64,000 nucleotides of DNA, from the NCBI GenBank assembly GCA_964035015.1, contig OZ035997.1, positions 23,740,834 to 23,804,833 on the forward strand, given 5' to 3'. Below the pieces are notes generated by a model. It saw nothing but the letters and a program-made list of their open reading frames with translations. It searched no databases and was not told the DNA's origin. The DNA is from Corallium rubrum. Taxonomy: Eukaryota; Cnidaria; Anthozoa; Scleralcyonacea; Coralliidae. Below, piece after piece: positions 33,240-43,699 of the stretch (position 1 is the first letter of the stretch; the number at the start of each line of letters is the position of its first letter). The translations under genes and the position numbers were made by a program.

Positions 33240-34012
33240 TCACTGTTAAGTTTGTTTTCTATTTTGTGTGTCCTTAATATTAAAAGTATTTTTAACGTAT
33301 ATTCGTTGCATGTTTTTGCTTGCCTGTCGTTTTTTACACTCATGACTGTCGTCTTATCTACTTTTAAATAATTTTCTTTTTGTAAAACCACTTGTGACTT
33401 AGCGTAGCTTGTCTATAATTTGACATAAAAATCGGAAAGGGATTTTTCTCCTGTAGAACGTACAAATGCTGTTGAAATATGTATTAACATGTAGGTGAAA
33501 ACAGTTTCAGCACTTCAAATTTCGACATGAAAAGTTGTTTTTGTTGTATTAGTTTAGCTCTTTCCTGTCCGAATTGGTCTTTAGCTTTTTAGTTACCACT
33601 TTAAAGTAATGAGAGAAATTGCATGGGACCAAAATCACTCACAGACCTTTTCACCAAAAAACTTGAAATTATAAATTACGACTTAAAATGACTTTAAATT
33701 GACGTTAATGTGTTTAAAAACGTAGTTCTATCTATCTTCTACTCATTTGCAGTGAATACAAAATTAAAACTCTTATTTAATCGTTGAGTCGCTTTTGGCT
33801 TTTATCCAAATACAGCTCTAGCTCGGGATCCGCAGGTCCTTCGCGTCGTATTTGGCTAAAAGCCTCTGTTCTCTGTAGTTAACTCTTACTTATTTGTTAC
33901 ATACTGTAACAAACGCATTTTTTTATTACTTTTGTGTTAGGAAAGTGACAGAATTGGTTAAAGACAAACATAAGGATACTGTAACTGGAGAAAAAAAAGA
34001 ATCGCTACGGAT
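33240..34012. other. Upstream region of the TPR-CHAT gene
   Basis: Non-coding AT-rich DNA. No promoter element can be named with confidence. A transcription start and any 5' UTR intron would have to come from RNA data. Confidence 0.35.
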
Positions 34013-34405
34013 ATAAACACTATTTTTTTATAAATACGAACTGCATAAACACGAACTGTATAAACACGAAATTTTTATAATCATGAACTTTATAAATACG
34101 AATTTTTTATAAACACGGACTTTATAAACACAATTTTTCCATTAACACGAACTTAATAAACACGAATTTTTTATTAACACGAACTTAATAAATACGAACT
34201 TTTTTTAAACACGACCGGAATAAACACGAACTTTTTATAAACACGAACTGTTTCAACGCGAACTTTATGAACACGAACTTTATAAACACGAGCTTTATAA
34301 ACATAAAGTTTTTATAATCACGAACTTTATAAACACGAACTTTTTACGAACACGAACTTAATAAACACGAAAATTTTATAATAACGAACTGTATAACGAT
34401 GTAGT
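34013..34405. repeat. Degenerate minisatellite ATAAACACGAACTTTTT directly upstream of the TPR-CHAT start
   Basis: About twenty drifting units of ATAAACACGAAC plus a short T-rich spacer run up to 30 bases before the start codon. Variants include ATAAATACGAATTTTT, TTAACACGAACTTA and GAACACGAACTT. The array likely forms part of the promoter or 5' UTR of the gene. No coding frame persists. Confidence 0.85.
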
Positions 34406-34433
34406 TTAGAAGAAAAAATCGTAAGTTAAAAAG

Positions 34434-37400
34434 ATGTACATATTCACCATAGAAGATCTACAGAACGCTCTTGATATCGCTGAAAAAATCCAGAATGAAG
34501 AAAAGGATGAAGAAAACAAAGAATTCCTAAATAATTTTGTTGGTCTACTTAGGTCATCTGACCTGGGCTGTAAAGCTTATGAAACTGCCCACGCACAAAG
34601 GAAGAATGGCGACAATGGAATCGGTGAATATCAAAAGACAATGAACGATTATAGAAAAGATTTGAAGATTGCGTACGAACAGGCATTTTTGTACTACAAG
34701 AATGGGGAACACCGGAAGGCAATTGGCTATTGCCCCAAAGTCTTGGCCGCTGCTCAGAAAGTAGGCGACAAAGTATACGCAGGAGCAGCTTTTGAAGTTA
34801 TGGGGCTAGCCTACGACGAAATTGGTGAATACCACAAAGCGACTGACTGTCATCGTAAATGCTTGGAGATTGCTGTAGAGCTTGGCGATAGAGGAGTGAT
34901 AGGCGGAGCTCATGCAAATATGGGAAGTGCGTACAACGGGATTGGTGAATACCAAAAAGCAATTGACTGTCATCGTAAAGACTTGGAGATTGCTGAAGAG
35001 CTTGGCGACAAAGGAGGGATAGGCAGAGCTCATGGAAATATGGGAAATGCGTACAACAAGATTGGTGAATACAACAAAGCAATTGACTGTCATCGTAAAG
35101 ACTTGGAGATTGCTGAAGAGCTTGGCGACAAAGGAGGGATAGGCAGAGCTCATGGAAATTTGGGAAATGCGTACAACAAGATTGGTGAATACCACAAAGC
35201 AATTGAGTGCCATCGTAAACGCTTGGCGATTGCTGTAGAGCTTGGTGATAGAGGAGGGATAGGCAGAGCTCATGGAAATATGGGAAATGCGTACAACAAC
35301 ATTGGTGAATACCACAAAGCAATTGACTGTCATCGTAAACACTTGGAGATTGCTGTAGAGCTTGGCGATAGAGGAGGGATAGGCGGAGCTCATGCAAATA
35401 TGGGAAGTGCGTACAACGACATTGGTGAATACCACAAAGCAATTGGCTGTCATCGTAAATGCTTGGACATTGCTGTAGAGCTTGGCGATAGAGGAATTAT
35501 AGCCAGTGCTCATTCAATTATGGGAAATGCGTACAACAACATTGGTGAATACTACAAAGCAATTGACTGTCATCGTAAACACTTGGAGATTGCTGTAGAG
35601 CTTGGTGACAAAGAAGGGATAGGCAGAGGTCATGCAAATATGGGAAATGCGTACAACAACATTGGTGAATACCAAAAAGCAATTGACTGTCATCGTAAAG
35701 ACTTGGAGATTGCTGTAGAGCTTGGCGACAAACGTGGGATAGGCATGTCTCATGGAAATATGGGAAATGCGTACAGCAACATTGGTGAATACCAAAAAGC
35801 AATTGACTGTCATCGTAAACACTTGGAGATTGCTGTAGAGCTTGGCGATAGAGGAAGGATAGGCGGAGCTCATGCAAATATGGGAAATGCGTACAACCAC
35901 ATTGGTGAATACTACAAAGCAATTGACTGTCATCGTAAATGCTTGGACATTGCTGTAGAGCTTGGTGACAAAGAAGGGATAGGCAGAGGTCATGCAAATA
36001 TGGGAAATGCGTACAACCACATTGGTGAATACCAAAAAGCAATTGATTGTCATCGTAAAGACTTGGAGATTGCTGTAGAGCTTCGCTGTAGAAGAGGGAT
36101 AGGCAGAGCTCATGCAAATATGGGAAATGCGTACAGCAGCGTTGGTGAATACCACAAAGCAATTGACTGTCATCGTAAACACTTGGAAATTGCTGTAGAG
36201 CTTGGCGATAGAGCAGGAATAGGCAGAGCTCGTGGAAATATGGGAAATGCGTACAACGACATTGGTGAATACCACAAAGCAATTGACTGTCATCGTAAAG
36301 ACTTGGAAATTGCTGTAGAGCTTGGCGTTAGAGGAGGGATAGGCAAAGCTCATGGAAATTTGGGAAATGCGTACGATAACATTGGTGAATACCACAAAGC
36401 AATTGATTGCTCTCGTAAAGCCTTGGAGATTGCTGAAGAACTTGGGGAAGTACATACGGTAGCAATGATCCAAAGTAATCTTGGATTTCTTTATCAAAGG
36501 AATGATGATAGTGTAGCTTGCTCATTTTTTGCTAAGTCAATGTTAAGCTACGAGAAGATTCGCCGTTCTGGAGTTTATGAAGATGAATTAAATACCTCTA
36601 TGTCGAATTTGTTTGCTAATGTGCACAAAATGTTTCTCGAAAGTCTTTTGAATCTGAAACAAGTCAAATCGGCCTTGTTGGTGTCGGACAGTGGGAAAGC
36701 GAAAGCCCTTTACGACTTAACAAGAAGATGTGTAGACGTTGTTACGGATCCTTCTCTTGATGAGAGTTTTTCTATTGCAATCCAAGCAATTGCCAACGAT
36801 CCTTGTTTAAAAACAAACGAAGCATTTCTTGATATTGTTTTGTCCAAAGTGATGTGTCTGATGCGAGATGAAAATACTATTTCCTACACGTTTGATGATC
36901 AACATAATCTACACACATGGGTTATTTCAAGAAAAGGTATTTTCCACAAGACATGGAAAGCAGCGAACGGTATGTCGGCGAAAATCTATGGGGAGACAAT
37001 CAATCGTTGGATACAAGAATGTTTGATGCGAAATTTGCCAAAAAATGTTTTCCATAATCCAGGACCAGAAGAGGGGTACAACTTTGGTGGAAATGCGAAG
37101 ATAAATCATCTTGATCGTCCATTGATTGGTAACAAAGATGACCGCGGGAATAAGTTCACTCGAAATTTAGAAGAAAGAGTTGAAAATTTGACGAGAATTG
37201 ACAAGGCAAGCTCGGAAACGATGAACTGTGATCCAAATATCTCAGTCCTGAAGTCCTTGAAGGGAAGATACAACTTGGATGGCTCAACCACAGATCAACA
37301 CGGCTCCTATAAGTCTTCTCAGAAGAGCATTGAAGAAGATGTTATTGGATGGTATTCGTTGGAAAGACCAAATGTTACTCAACGTCGAGTGAAAAACGGT

Positions 37401-38324
37401 ACTGATCACCGAGGGCCACAACTGAAGCAGGACACGTATCAAACAAACTTAGAGAAACTATATTCAATATATATTTCACCTATCGAAGAACATCTGGTTG
37501 GCTCAAAGATTCTAATCGTCCCAGAAGGCTCGTTATTTGAGGTACCCTTTTGTGCTTTACTCAATTCGAAGAAAGAACATCTGTGTGACAGATACAGTCT
37601 ACAGTTTACCCCGGCGTTACATGTTCTTAATGCAAGCTTGTCGAAGCCCTTAGCGAAGATTGGACCGGCTCTTTTTGTTGGAAATCCAATTGTTGGAGAT
37701 GTCAGATTTAACGACGCACTCACATCGATAGGTCAACTTGCTAACGCCAAGGTCGAAGCTAAAGAATGCAGTAAATATTTCAACGCCGAGCCATTGTTAA
37801 ATGAAAAGGCTACAAAGGAGAATGTCCTGAAGAACATGAAAAATGCAAGTGTCATTCACATCGCTGCGCATGGGGACATGGATCACGCCGACATATTCCT
37901 CGCACCAAACGAAGGAGCACCAAAACCTCCAAGCGAAGAACATTATCTCCTAACGGCTAAAGATGTTGTCGGGTGCACTCTTGAGGCTCGTCTTGTAGTA
38001 TTGAGCTGTTGTCACAGCGGTCGTGGTCAAATATCCGCCGAGGGTGTTGTCGGTATTGCAAGATCTTTCCTAGGGGCTGGCGCCCGTTCAGTTTTGGTGT
38101 CGCTTTGCAAAATTCTAGACGCAGAAACTATGGAATTTATGAAGCTGTTCTATGAGAAAGTCATCCAAGGAGACTCCGTGTGCGTTGCTCTGCAGCAAAC
38201 AATGATTGAAATGAAGAAGAAATACACAATGGAAGCGTGGTCGTATTTCCAAATAGTAGGGGAAGACATTTCACTAAGCAAGGGCGAAATTGAAGAAATT
38301 CGTCGACAATCTTCAGCAAAGTAA
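34434..38324 (+). CDS. TPR-CHAT protein: tandem TPR repeats plus caspase-fold CHAT peptidase
   Basis: An uninterrupted 1,296-residue single-exon frame. Residues 1-75 are a short helical N-terminus, and a diverged TPR leads into 14 near-identical 40-residue TPR units (about 123-682, consensus MGNAYNNIGEYHKAIDCHRK plus ..LEIAVELGDRGGIGRAHGN). Two or more degenerate helical repeats follow. A polar linker (about 880-1000) precedes the CHAT domain (about 1000-1290), which opens LYSIYISPIEEHL, IVPEGSLFEVPFCALL. The catalytic dyad is visible: His1146 in HIAAHGD and Cys1193 in LSCCHSG. CHAT domains are caspase/separase-clan cysteine peptidases. Bacterial TPR-CHAT proteases act in defence, for example in type III-E CRISPR and gasdermin activation, and cnidarians encode many TPR-CHAT proteins of unknown substrate. 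It is likely cytosolic, since no signal peptide or membrane segment is seen. The ATG at 34434 follows stops in the AT-rich leader. A truncated copy is at 2251-2637. The function as an immune protease is inferred, not shown. Confidence 0.93.
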   Translation: MYIFTIEDLQNALDIAEKIQNEEKDEENKEFLNNFVGLLRSSDLGCKAYETAHAQRKNGDNGIGEYQKTMNDYRKDLKIAYEQAFLYYKNGEHRKAIGYCPKVLAAAQKVGDKVYAGAAFEVMGLAYDEIGEYHKATDCHRKCLEIAVELGDRGVIGGAHANMGSAYNGIGEYQKAIDCHRKDLEIAEELGDKGGIGRAHGNMGNAYNKIGEYNKAIDCHRKDLEIAEELGDKGGIGRAHGNLGNAYNKIGEYHKAIECHRKRLAIAVELGDRGGIGRAHGNMGNAYNNIGEYHKAIDCHRKHLEIAVELGDRGGIGGAHANMGSAYNDIGEYHKAIGCHRKCLDIAVELGDRGIIASAHSIMGNAYNNIGEYYKAIDCHRKHLEIAVELGDKEGIGRGHANMGNAYNNIGEYQKAIDCHRKDLEIAVELGDKRGIGMSHGNMGNAYSNIGEYQKAIDCHRKHLEIAVELGDRGRIGGAHANMGNAYNHIGEYYKAIDCHRKCLDIAVELGDKEGIGRGHANMGNAYNHIGEYQKAIDCHRKDLEIAVELRCRRGIGRAHANMGNAYSSVGEYHKAIDCHRKHLEIAVELGDRAGIGRARGNMGNAYNDIGEYHKAIDCHRKDLEIAVELGVRGGIGKAHGNLGNAYDNIGEYHKAIDCSRKALEIAEELGEVHTVAMIQSNLGFLYQRNDDSVACSFFAKSMLSYEKIRRSGVYEDELNTSMSNLFANVHKMFLESLLNLKQVKSALLVSDSGKAKALYDLTRRCVDVVTDPSLDESFSIAIQAIANDPCLKTNEAFLDIVLSKVMCLMRDENTISYTFDDQHNLHTWVISRKGIFHKTWKAANGMSAKIYGETINRWIQECLMRNLPKNVFHNPGPEEGYNFGGNAKINHLDRPLIGNKDDRGNKFTRNLEERVENLTRIDKASSETMNCDPNISVLKSLKGRYNLDGSTTDQHGSYKSSQKSIEEDVIGWYSLERPNVTQRRVKNGTDHRGPQLKQDTYQTNLEKLYSIYISPIEEHLVGSKILIVPEGSLFEVPFCALLNSKKEHLCDRYSLQFTPALHVLNASLSKPLAKIGPALFVGNPIVGDVRFNDALTSIGQLANAKVEAKECSKYFNAEPLLNEKATKENVLKNMKNASVIHIAAHGDMDHADIFLAPNEGAPKPPSEEHYLLTAKDVVGCTLEARLVVLSCCHSGRGQISAEGVVGIARSFLGAGARSVLVSLCKILDAETMEFMKLFYEKVIQGDSVCVALQQTMIEMKKKYTMEAWSYFQIVGEDISLSKGEIEEIRRQSSAK
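34800..36479 (+). repeat. Fourteen tandem 120-bp units encoding TPRs
   Basis: The units are in exact 120-bp register, and most differ by only a few bases, for example ATTGGTGAATACCACAAAGC in each. Variation concentrates at a few codons: the residue before IGEY, the x of GEYxKA, the residue after CHRK, and the loop GDxxxIxxxH. The array also keeps two antisense frames open over hundreds of codons; these are by-products. Confidence 0.97.
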
Positions 38325-38859
38325 ACAGAAATATTAGATAGAACAACTTGTAAATTATCGTTTGCGTACTTGTATTTGCTTAAGTTTGGTTAAAAACTAA
38401 ACTTTATAGATAATTTAGATGTAATGTATCATACATGCATGAGGAGGAGTATTTTATCAGGATTCCGAACACCGAGATGTTTGTTGAAATGATCATGGTT
38501 AGTAAAAAGGCTGGACAGGAAACTTGATGGCGTGAGCATGACAACCTGGTTGAAACGAGTTTAAAAGTCCCCTATAATCTAATCAAAGTTTAGAAATAAA
38601 AAAACTTCTTATTAACATGCAAGAGTGTGATCACTGATGAGAAATATCCGACCGAGGTCTTGACAGTACGGACCGAGGTCGTACACAAAAGACCAAGATA
38701 ATGACGTCTGTATAATGACGAAGCAGTCGAGGTTAATATCAATTTCATTTTAAAATTAAATCAAATTGATTGTGCCTTTGGCACGATAAAATCATTTGAA
38801 ATGTCAACATATATAGTTATCTGAACATGAGAAGGAGAAGAATTCGAAAAAAGCTTCAC

Positions 38860-39350
38860 TTTAGGGCAGTAAGATGGAAAATCTATTGAATTTTGATTTT
38901 GTCTAGGATTACTTTCCGTATGAGGAAGTATAGCGTTCTTATATTAAATTAATATCTCATCATGTTCCAGAGATATTCAGGTTTTTGTAATATGCAAATG
39001 AAATGCTTCGTGATGCCATCTACTCTATACAGATCAAACGAACTTCCCCAAATGAGGAATATATCAAGCAATAACTGTGCATATTGCAATGTACCATTCG
39101 TATCAGAACAGCTTCAAAGTTTCACTACACAAGCTATACCTATTATTTCCATAGATATTCCTCCATCACGGAATTAGTGAAGTAGATGATGTCAAAATGA
39201 TATTATTTGCATTTCTTTGTAACCAAAATATCTTCGGAACAAGATGGGAAATTGAACAAGCGAAGAGGCTATTCCATATTTTAACATGCAACACTTCTAA
39301 ATAAAATCAAAATTGGGATAGACAATTTTGGCGTCTTACTGCCCCTTTAA
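38860..39350. mobile_element. Foldback MITE orthologous to 3152-3602
   Basis: The ends TTTAGGGCAGTAAGATGG and CGTCTTACTGCCCCTTTAA are inverted. It occupies the same position relative to flanking sequence as in copy A. Confidence 0.65.
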
Positions 39351-39359
39351 AAATCTTAG

Positions 39360-40433
39360 TAAAACAAACGTACTCACGCCAATCGTGACATCACAATTTT
39401 CAACTAAGGTTTCACCGTTTTGGAAACTGAGCAAACGACGGTATCACACAACAGAGCTGCAATCACTCCACGTGACTAAGTTTCCTATCAAGTCTTTTTA
39501 CTATCGTATCTGGTATCAAGATGTATGAATTTTCAAAACAATGAGGAGCCAAATTTACAGTTGGCCTCCTCTTTTTAGTTTAGTTTAATGAATTTTAGCT
39601 GCCAATATAAAAGATAATTATACATGCATTTACACAAAATAATAAAGTAAATGGCAACAGAAAAGCAACAGGATAGGTCCAAATTGATAGCTAAACCGCT
39701 GATGAACAAAGGCCAGCGCGCCACTGAACAGAACTGAAGAGAACATTACATTATAGAATATTTTTATAATTTACCTTATCAGTTAATCCCGTTATATGTA
39801 GTTTATCGCCACTGTATAGTCCTTTATATTGGGATTGTTACAGTTATGTATTAGACATATCTAGCGAATGTCCGTGACAGCTACACAGTGCTATATTTTA
39901 TGTATGTGTATTCTATTGCCCCTGTAGAAGAAGGGCAGTATTTTGTTTTGAGCCAATGAGGACGTTTGTTAACATCGTTTCAACAACCAATCAGATTACT
40001 TGAATTCCGTGTGGACTTCCTGTGTGATCGAAAATCAACAAAATATTATGGCGCAAACACATCTTCTATAAAGCTGTACGTGCACGCAAATTTTTAATTT
40101 TTTAGCTTCAGACGTGCATATTCAGATAGAATACGAATTTTTCTTTAATTTCCTTGCGGGGTTAAACAATCCGTTTTCTAATTCCAAAACAATCGACACT
40201 TGAATTACGGCTTACAGAAAGCCCGCGACCAAGCTAAATCAACCCCTACTTTCTAGCATAAAAAACCTATACCAAAGTTCACTTTTCTCGCTTGTTTTGG
40301 TAACCGCCGTATATCGTCTGGTTCCCGGCTTATTTTCAAACCGGCTTTCATTTGATTTGTCCCTGACTAATGCCGCGAACGGCGGAAAATATAAAAAAAA
40401 TATAACGACATTCTTCGTTCTTGTACTGAGTTC
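39360..40433. other. Non-coding, colinear with copy A
   Basis: Shared with about 3945-5320 of copy A without the 4439-4614 insertion. No gene is recognised. Confidence 0.4.
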
Positions 40434-40631
40434 TTGTGTTCGCAGCTTTTAAAAATGCTCAAATATTCGGAAATATGCCATAATCGTCCACTACATGATG
40501 AATGGTCAATGGATCAAAACGACTACATAATAGTGAATCTGAGAGCCCGTGACTTGGCTGAAATATTCAATGCATTTGTTGATTTTATCAACCAGGAATT
40601 TGGCACAAAATCACCAAGATGCAATGCCTAA
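40434..40631 (+). CDS. Hypothetical 65-codon frame (possible exon)
   Basis: The frame MCSQLLKMLKYSEICHNRPL and so on, ending KSPRCNA, follows a TGTTCGCAG splice-acceptor-like sequence. The N-terminal 40 codons have a counterpart in copy A, but there the frame is interrupted by substitutions. No family is recognised. It may be a chance frame. Confidence 0.2.
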   Translation: MCSQLLKMLKYSEICHNRPLHDEWSMDQNDYIIVNLRARDLAEIFNAFVDFINQEFGTKSPRCNA

Positions 40632-40687
40632 AAAAAAAGTTTACTTAGTAATTGCCATCAAGTTATGGTCAAGCAATTAAAGTCAAG

Positions 40688-40889
40688 ATAGCCTGCGTAG
40701 CAGGCGTTCTGTTCTGGGAGAGGGGGTTGAGAATGGCAGGGATTAAGGGAGGCGGGTTGCTATTTTCGTCTCGACTCGCGGTATTTTTTTCTCGCCTCGC
40801 GCGCGCGCTCCACCGGCGCCTCAAGCCTCTTTCCGCTGCCCCTCCCAACTAGCTCTCTCCCCCATAACAGAACACCTGCCACGCAGGCT
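40688..40889. mobile_element. 202-bp MITE with 9-bp target duplication, AGCCTGCGTAGCAGGCG termini
   Basis: AGCCTGCGTAGCAGGCGTTC at the left and GAACACCTGCCACGCAGGCT at the right are inverted. AAAGTCAAG occurs at 40679-40687 and 40890-40898. The interior is GC-rich (CTCGCGCGCGCG). The 9-bp duplication is compatible with a Mutator-like source. Related termini occur near 24028 and 11285. Confidence 0.75.
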
Positions 40890-41914
40890 AAAGTCAAGGT
40901 TGGAAAACTATCCATTTGACCTACTGTGTACTAAGCTAGATTATAATAATTTTATTGGGCATTGTGGTGTATTTTCCTGGCTAATATAGAGAATTTAAAC
41001 GGGTTAGCACGGAATTGTATACTTTTCTTAATTGATGACAAATGTTGCGTTTTTCTGCCAGGTTACATGTAAGTTATTTGAATATTTAATGCATTTAAAA
41101 TACACGCCGACGCGAACGAAGGTGGCACTGTTCAAAAGATACTGTTACCGTTGAGTGTCTTTGATTTTCCTTCTAAATGCCCACTAAAAATAAGTAATAC
41201 AGTTGATGTTCTTGGGCATAAATATGTTTTTGGCCCTTCTCAGAGGTAATTTTAACCCTTACCTTCGGCTCGGGCTAAAATGAGCCTGAGTCGGGCCAAA
41301 AACATATATATGTCCGGGAACATCAACTCTATTATATCATTTTCTAATTTTTTACAAATAATATAGCTCTGAATATCTTACTTCAGAAATTCCATAGTCC
41401 AAAAATTAATTATATATTCCTGTGTTATATTATTAAAAATAGAGCCAACACAGTACTCTTGACTGGGCAACCCTGAGCTTAGTACACCTGTTTTCATTTA
41501 GCTTCAAGTTTTTCCTTTGGATTCACAAAAGCATGACGTCCTCTGTAGCACAGCTGATGTTATTAATGATCCATAGTGTACAGCATGTAGCATTTGAACT
41601 GTCGCTTAGACTATTCCGTTATGCAAACGTTCCGTGACGCACGAGGTACCTAGAACGACTATCAAGTGGTTAAGTGCAGTAGATGAGGTGTTAGTCATTT
41701 TAGATTGCTTTTGACGGAAACGTTTAAGGGTTTTTTTTTCGAAGTTCGCAAGTTCGTATTGAACTTGGTATTTGATTGGCTACTAGGAACCAAGCAGCCA
41801 GTCAAATGCGAAGGTCGAAATGAACTTGTAAAAAAGTAGAGCGCTGCGTAGGCAGTGTTTTAGATAGAGCAAAGTGAAAAGGTGCTAAACTGCCAAGATT
41901 TTTGTTAACGAAAA

Positions 41915-41947
41915 ACTGACGTTTCAAGCGGAACATTTCATCAGAGT
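41915..41947 (-). ncRNA. Hammerhead-like ribozyme core in copy B
   Basis: The minus strand reads CTGATGA (41938-41944), a short stem II region ending CGCTT, then GAAAC and GTC (41918-41920). ACT/AGT can form a minimal stem I. All invariant core bases are present. Equivalent positions in copy C (56165-56197) are intact, and in copy A one core base has changed. Confidence 0.5.
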
Positions 41948-42081
41948 GAAGAGCTCTGCTCAAAACGTCAGTTTTCCTTCACTAAACACCTCGGCAGTTT
42001 ACCACATTTTCACTTTGCTGTAAGCTTAACGCCGTTGTTACACGACGGTTTCAAAACAGATTGCAAGGTGTAACACGCACT

Positions 42082-42082
<1 letters not shown>

Positions 42083-42123
<41 letters not shown>
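42083..42123. repeat. (CT)n microsatellite
   Basis: About twenty CT units directly upstream of the LINE fragment. Confidence 0.95.
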
Positions 42124-42126
<3 letters not shown>

Positions 42127-42437
42127 GAAGATCTTGCCATTCGCAGATTTAAACATGAAATGATTACGATGTTCAAAATTCTAAATCACCTGTACCCCGA
42201 ATATATTACTAATCAATTTAAGAGGGTTGAAGATACCAATCAATATAATTTAAGAGGTTGTGATACCAAAATTGTTTTACCACAACCCAAAACTGAATAT
42301 GTAAGAAAATCTTTTCGATTTAGAGCAGCGTTAAGGTGGAACAATCTACCTAATGAATTAAGACAAATCAAATCATTAAATTGTTTCAAACGCGAACTTC
42401 ATACCCATTGCCTCAACTCTCCGACTCGTATCTTGTA
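42124..42437 (+). pseudogene. C-terminal fragment of a LINE (non-LTR retrotransposon) ORF2
   Basis: The frame reads LWEDLAIRRFKHEMITMFKI, then LYPEYITNQF, NQYNLRG, PKTEYVRKSFRFRAALRWNN, LPNELRQIKSLNCFKREL and a stop. This is the typical thumb/C-terminal region of Jockey/CR1-like reverse transcriptases (RR..H....MYKI, FxxxAAxxWNxLPxxLR). About 100 residues remain, so it is a 5'-truncated insertion. The 3' tail (GTAAATACATCATATGTTGT) follows. Confidence 0.8.
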
Positions 42438-42550
42438 AATACATCATATGTTGTAAATATTTTGTATTTGTAATAATATTTAAATTTATACTACACGGCT
42501 TTCATGTAAAACAATATTATGTATTGATGGAATTCCGTGTCAAAATAAAG

Positions 42551-42797
<247 letters not shown>

Positions 42798-42799
42798 CT

Positions 42800-43350
42800 A
42801 GCTTGGTCCAATTGAAAGACAATTATAAAAATGCCCTTTTTCTGCAATCAGATAAAGCATAAAAACTTATCAGAGATTCACAATAATAATGTAAAATATA
42901 TATAGGAGGGTATCGGAAAAGATCAGGTGTATGGATCATACAATCACAAAATAGCTCAGTGATTTGTAGAACTGAAAAGGAACAAATTTTAATTTATGAA
43001 GAAGTTTGACTAATAAAAAAGTAAAAATCTTACTTGTTTAAGAAACTGTATTGTAGTAGCATTAGAAAGCTAGCTTGACCACAGATGGTGTATTAACTAC
43101 TAAGGTCCACCATAAAGTAGTCTGCTACTTAATTGTACTGGCTAAATCAGTCCCTCACGTTTCTGTAAATGTTGGAAAATACCATAATTGTATTGGCTAA
43201 AGTACTTATTAAGTTATTCATAAAAATTAAATGTGGTTGCCTGGATGGCATATGTTAAGAACATAACCATCAACATTGATAGCCAGTAAAAGAATTGCCC
43301 AGTTGTACATGCCTATATGTATATATATATACGTGTAGTCATAAAATCAT
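42800..43350. other. Gene-free AT-rich stretch
   Basis: No coding region or element boundary is recognised. Confidence 0.35.
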
Positions 43351-43351
43351 T

Positions 43352-43695
43352 TATAGTCAAACTGGATGTTCTCTTGCATACCGTAATTATTCGAATAAAC
43401 GCCGCCCTCGAATAAACGCCGCACCTGAAGCGCCAAAAATTTAATAAACGCCGCGGCGTTTATTCGAATAATTACGGTACACATAAATGTGATGTTATAC
43501 TTGAAGGTATTAAATGGCTCTAACTGTATGTAGAATTTCGCACTATCCAAAGTTTGGCTTTTAAAACGATTTTTATGGCAACCCATTGAGGAATTGTGAT
43601 AAAGTGTTTGCAGGTTGCTGACTGAATCAATCCAAATTGCAACGTTGCATATCAATAGCAAAGTCACGTGCAAGAGAACATCTGGTTTGACTATA
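43352..43695. mobile_element. MITE with TATAGTCAAAC(T/C)GGATGTT termini
   Basis: The left TATAGTCAAACTGGATGTTC and the inverse of the right end (AACATCTGGTTTGACTATA) match apart from one or two bases. A related end occurs at 28099-28125. It contains the nested 97-bp element. Confidence 0.65.
43381..43477. mobile_element. 97-bp Tc1/mariner-type MITE nested in the above
   Basis: CCGTAATTATTCGAATAAAC and its inverse form 26-bp arms, and TA flanks both sides. The interior repeats the word CGAATAAACGCCGC. It inserted inside the left end of the surrounding MITE. Confidence 0.85.
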
Positions 43696-43699
43696 ACAC

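Larger units (their letters stand above)
37941..42080. repeat. Segmental duplication, copy B (paralogous to 2251-8577)
   Basis: It includes the 3' end of the intact TPR-CHAT gene and its downstream flank, then follows copy A's order of landmarks. It lacks most of copy A's MITEs and its satellite, but carries its own insert at 40688-40889. The match stops near 42080, where a CT microsatellite and a LINE tail begin. Confidence 0.8.

Noticed and set aside
34800..36479. Regular 120-bp repeats considered as a CRISPR-like array
   Set aside because: There are no variable spacers of non-repeat origin. The whole unit is coding and matches TPR, and the genome is eukaryotic.
34798..36525. Long antisense open frames opposite the TPR array
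   Set aside because: They exist because the 120-bp unit is repeated in frame and lacks stops on the minus strand. The peptides are simple 40-residue repeats with no domain, and the plus strand encodes a clear TPR protein.
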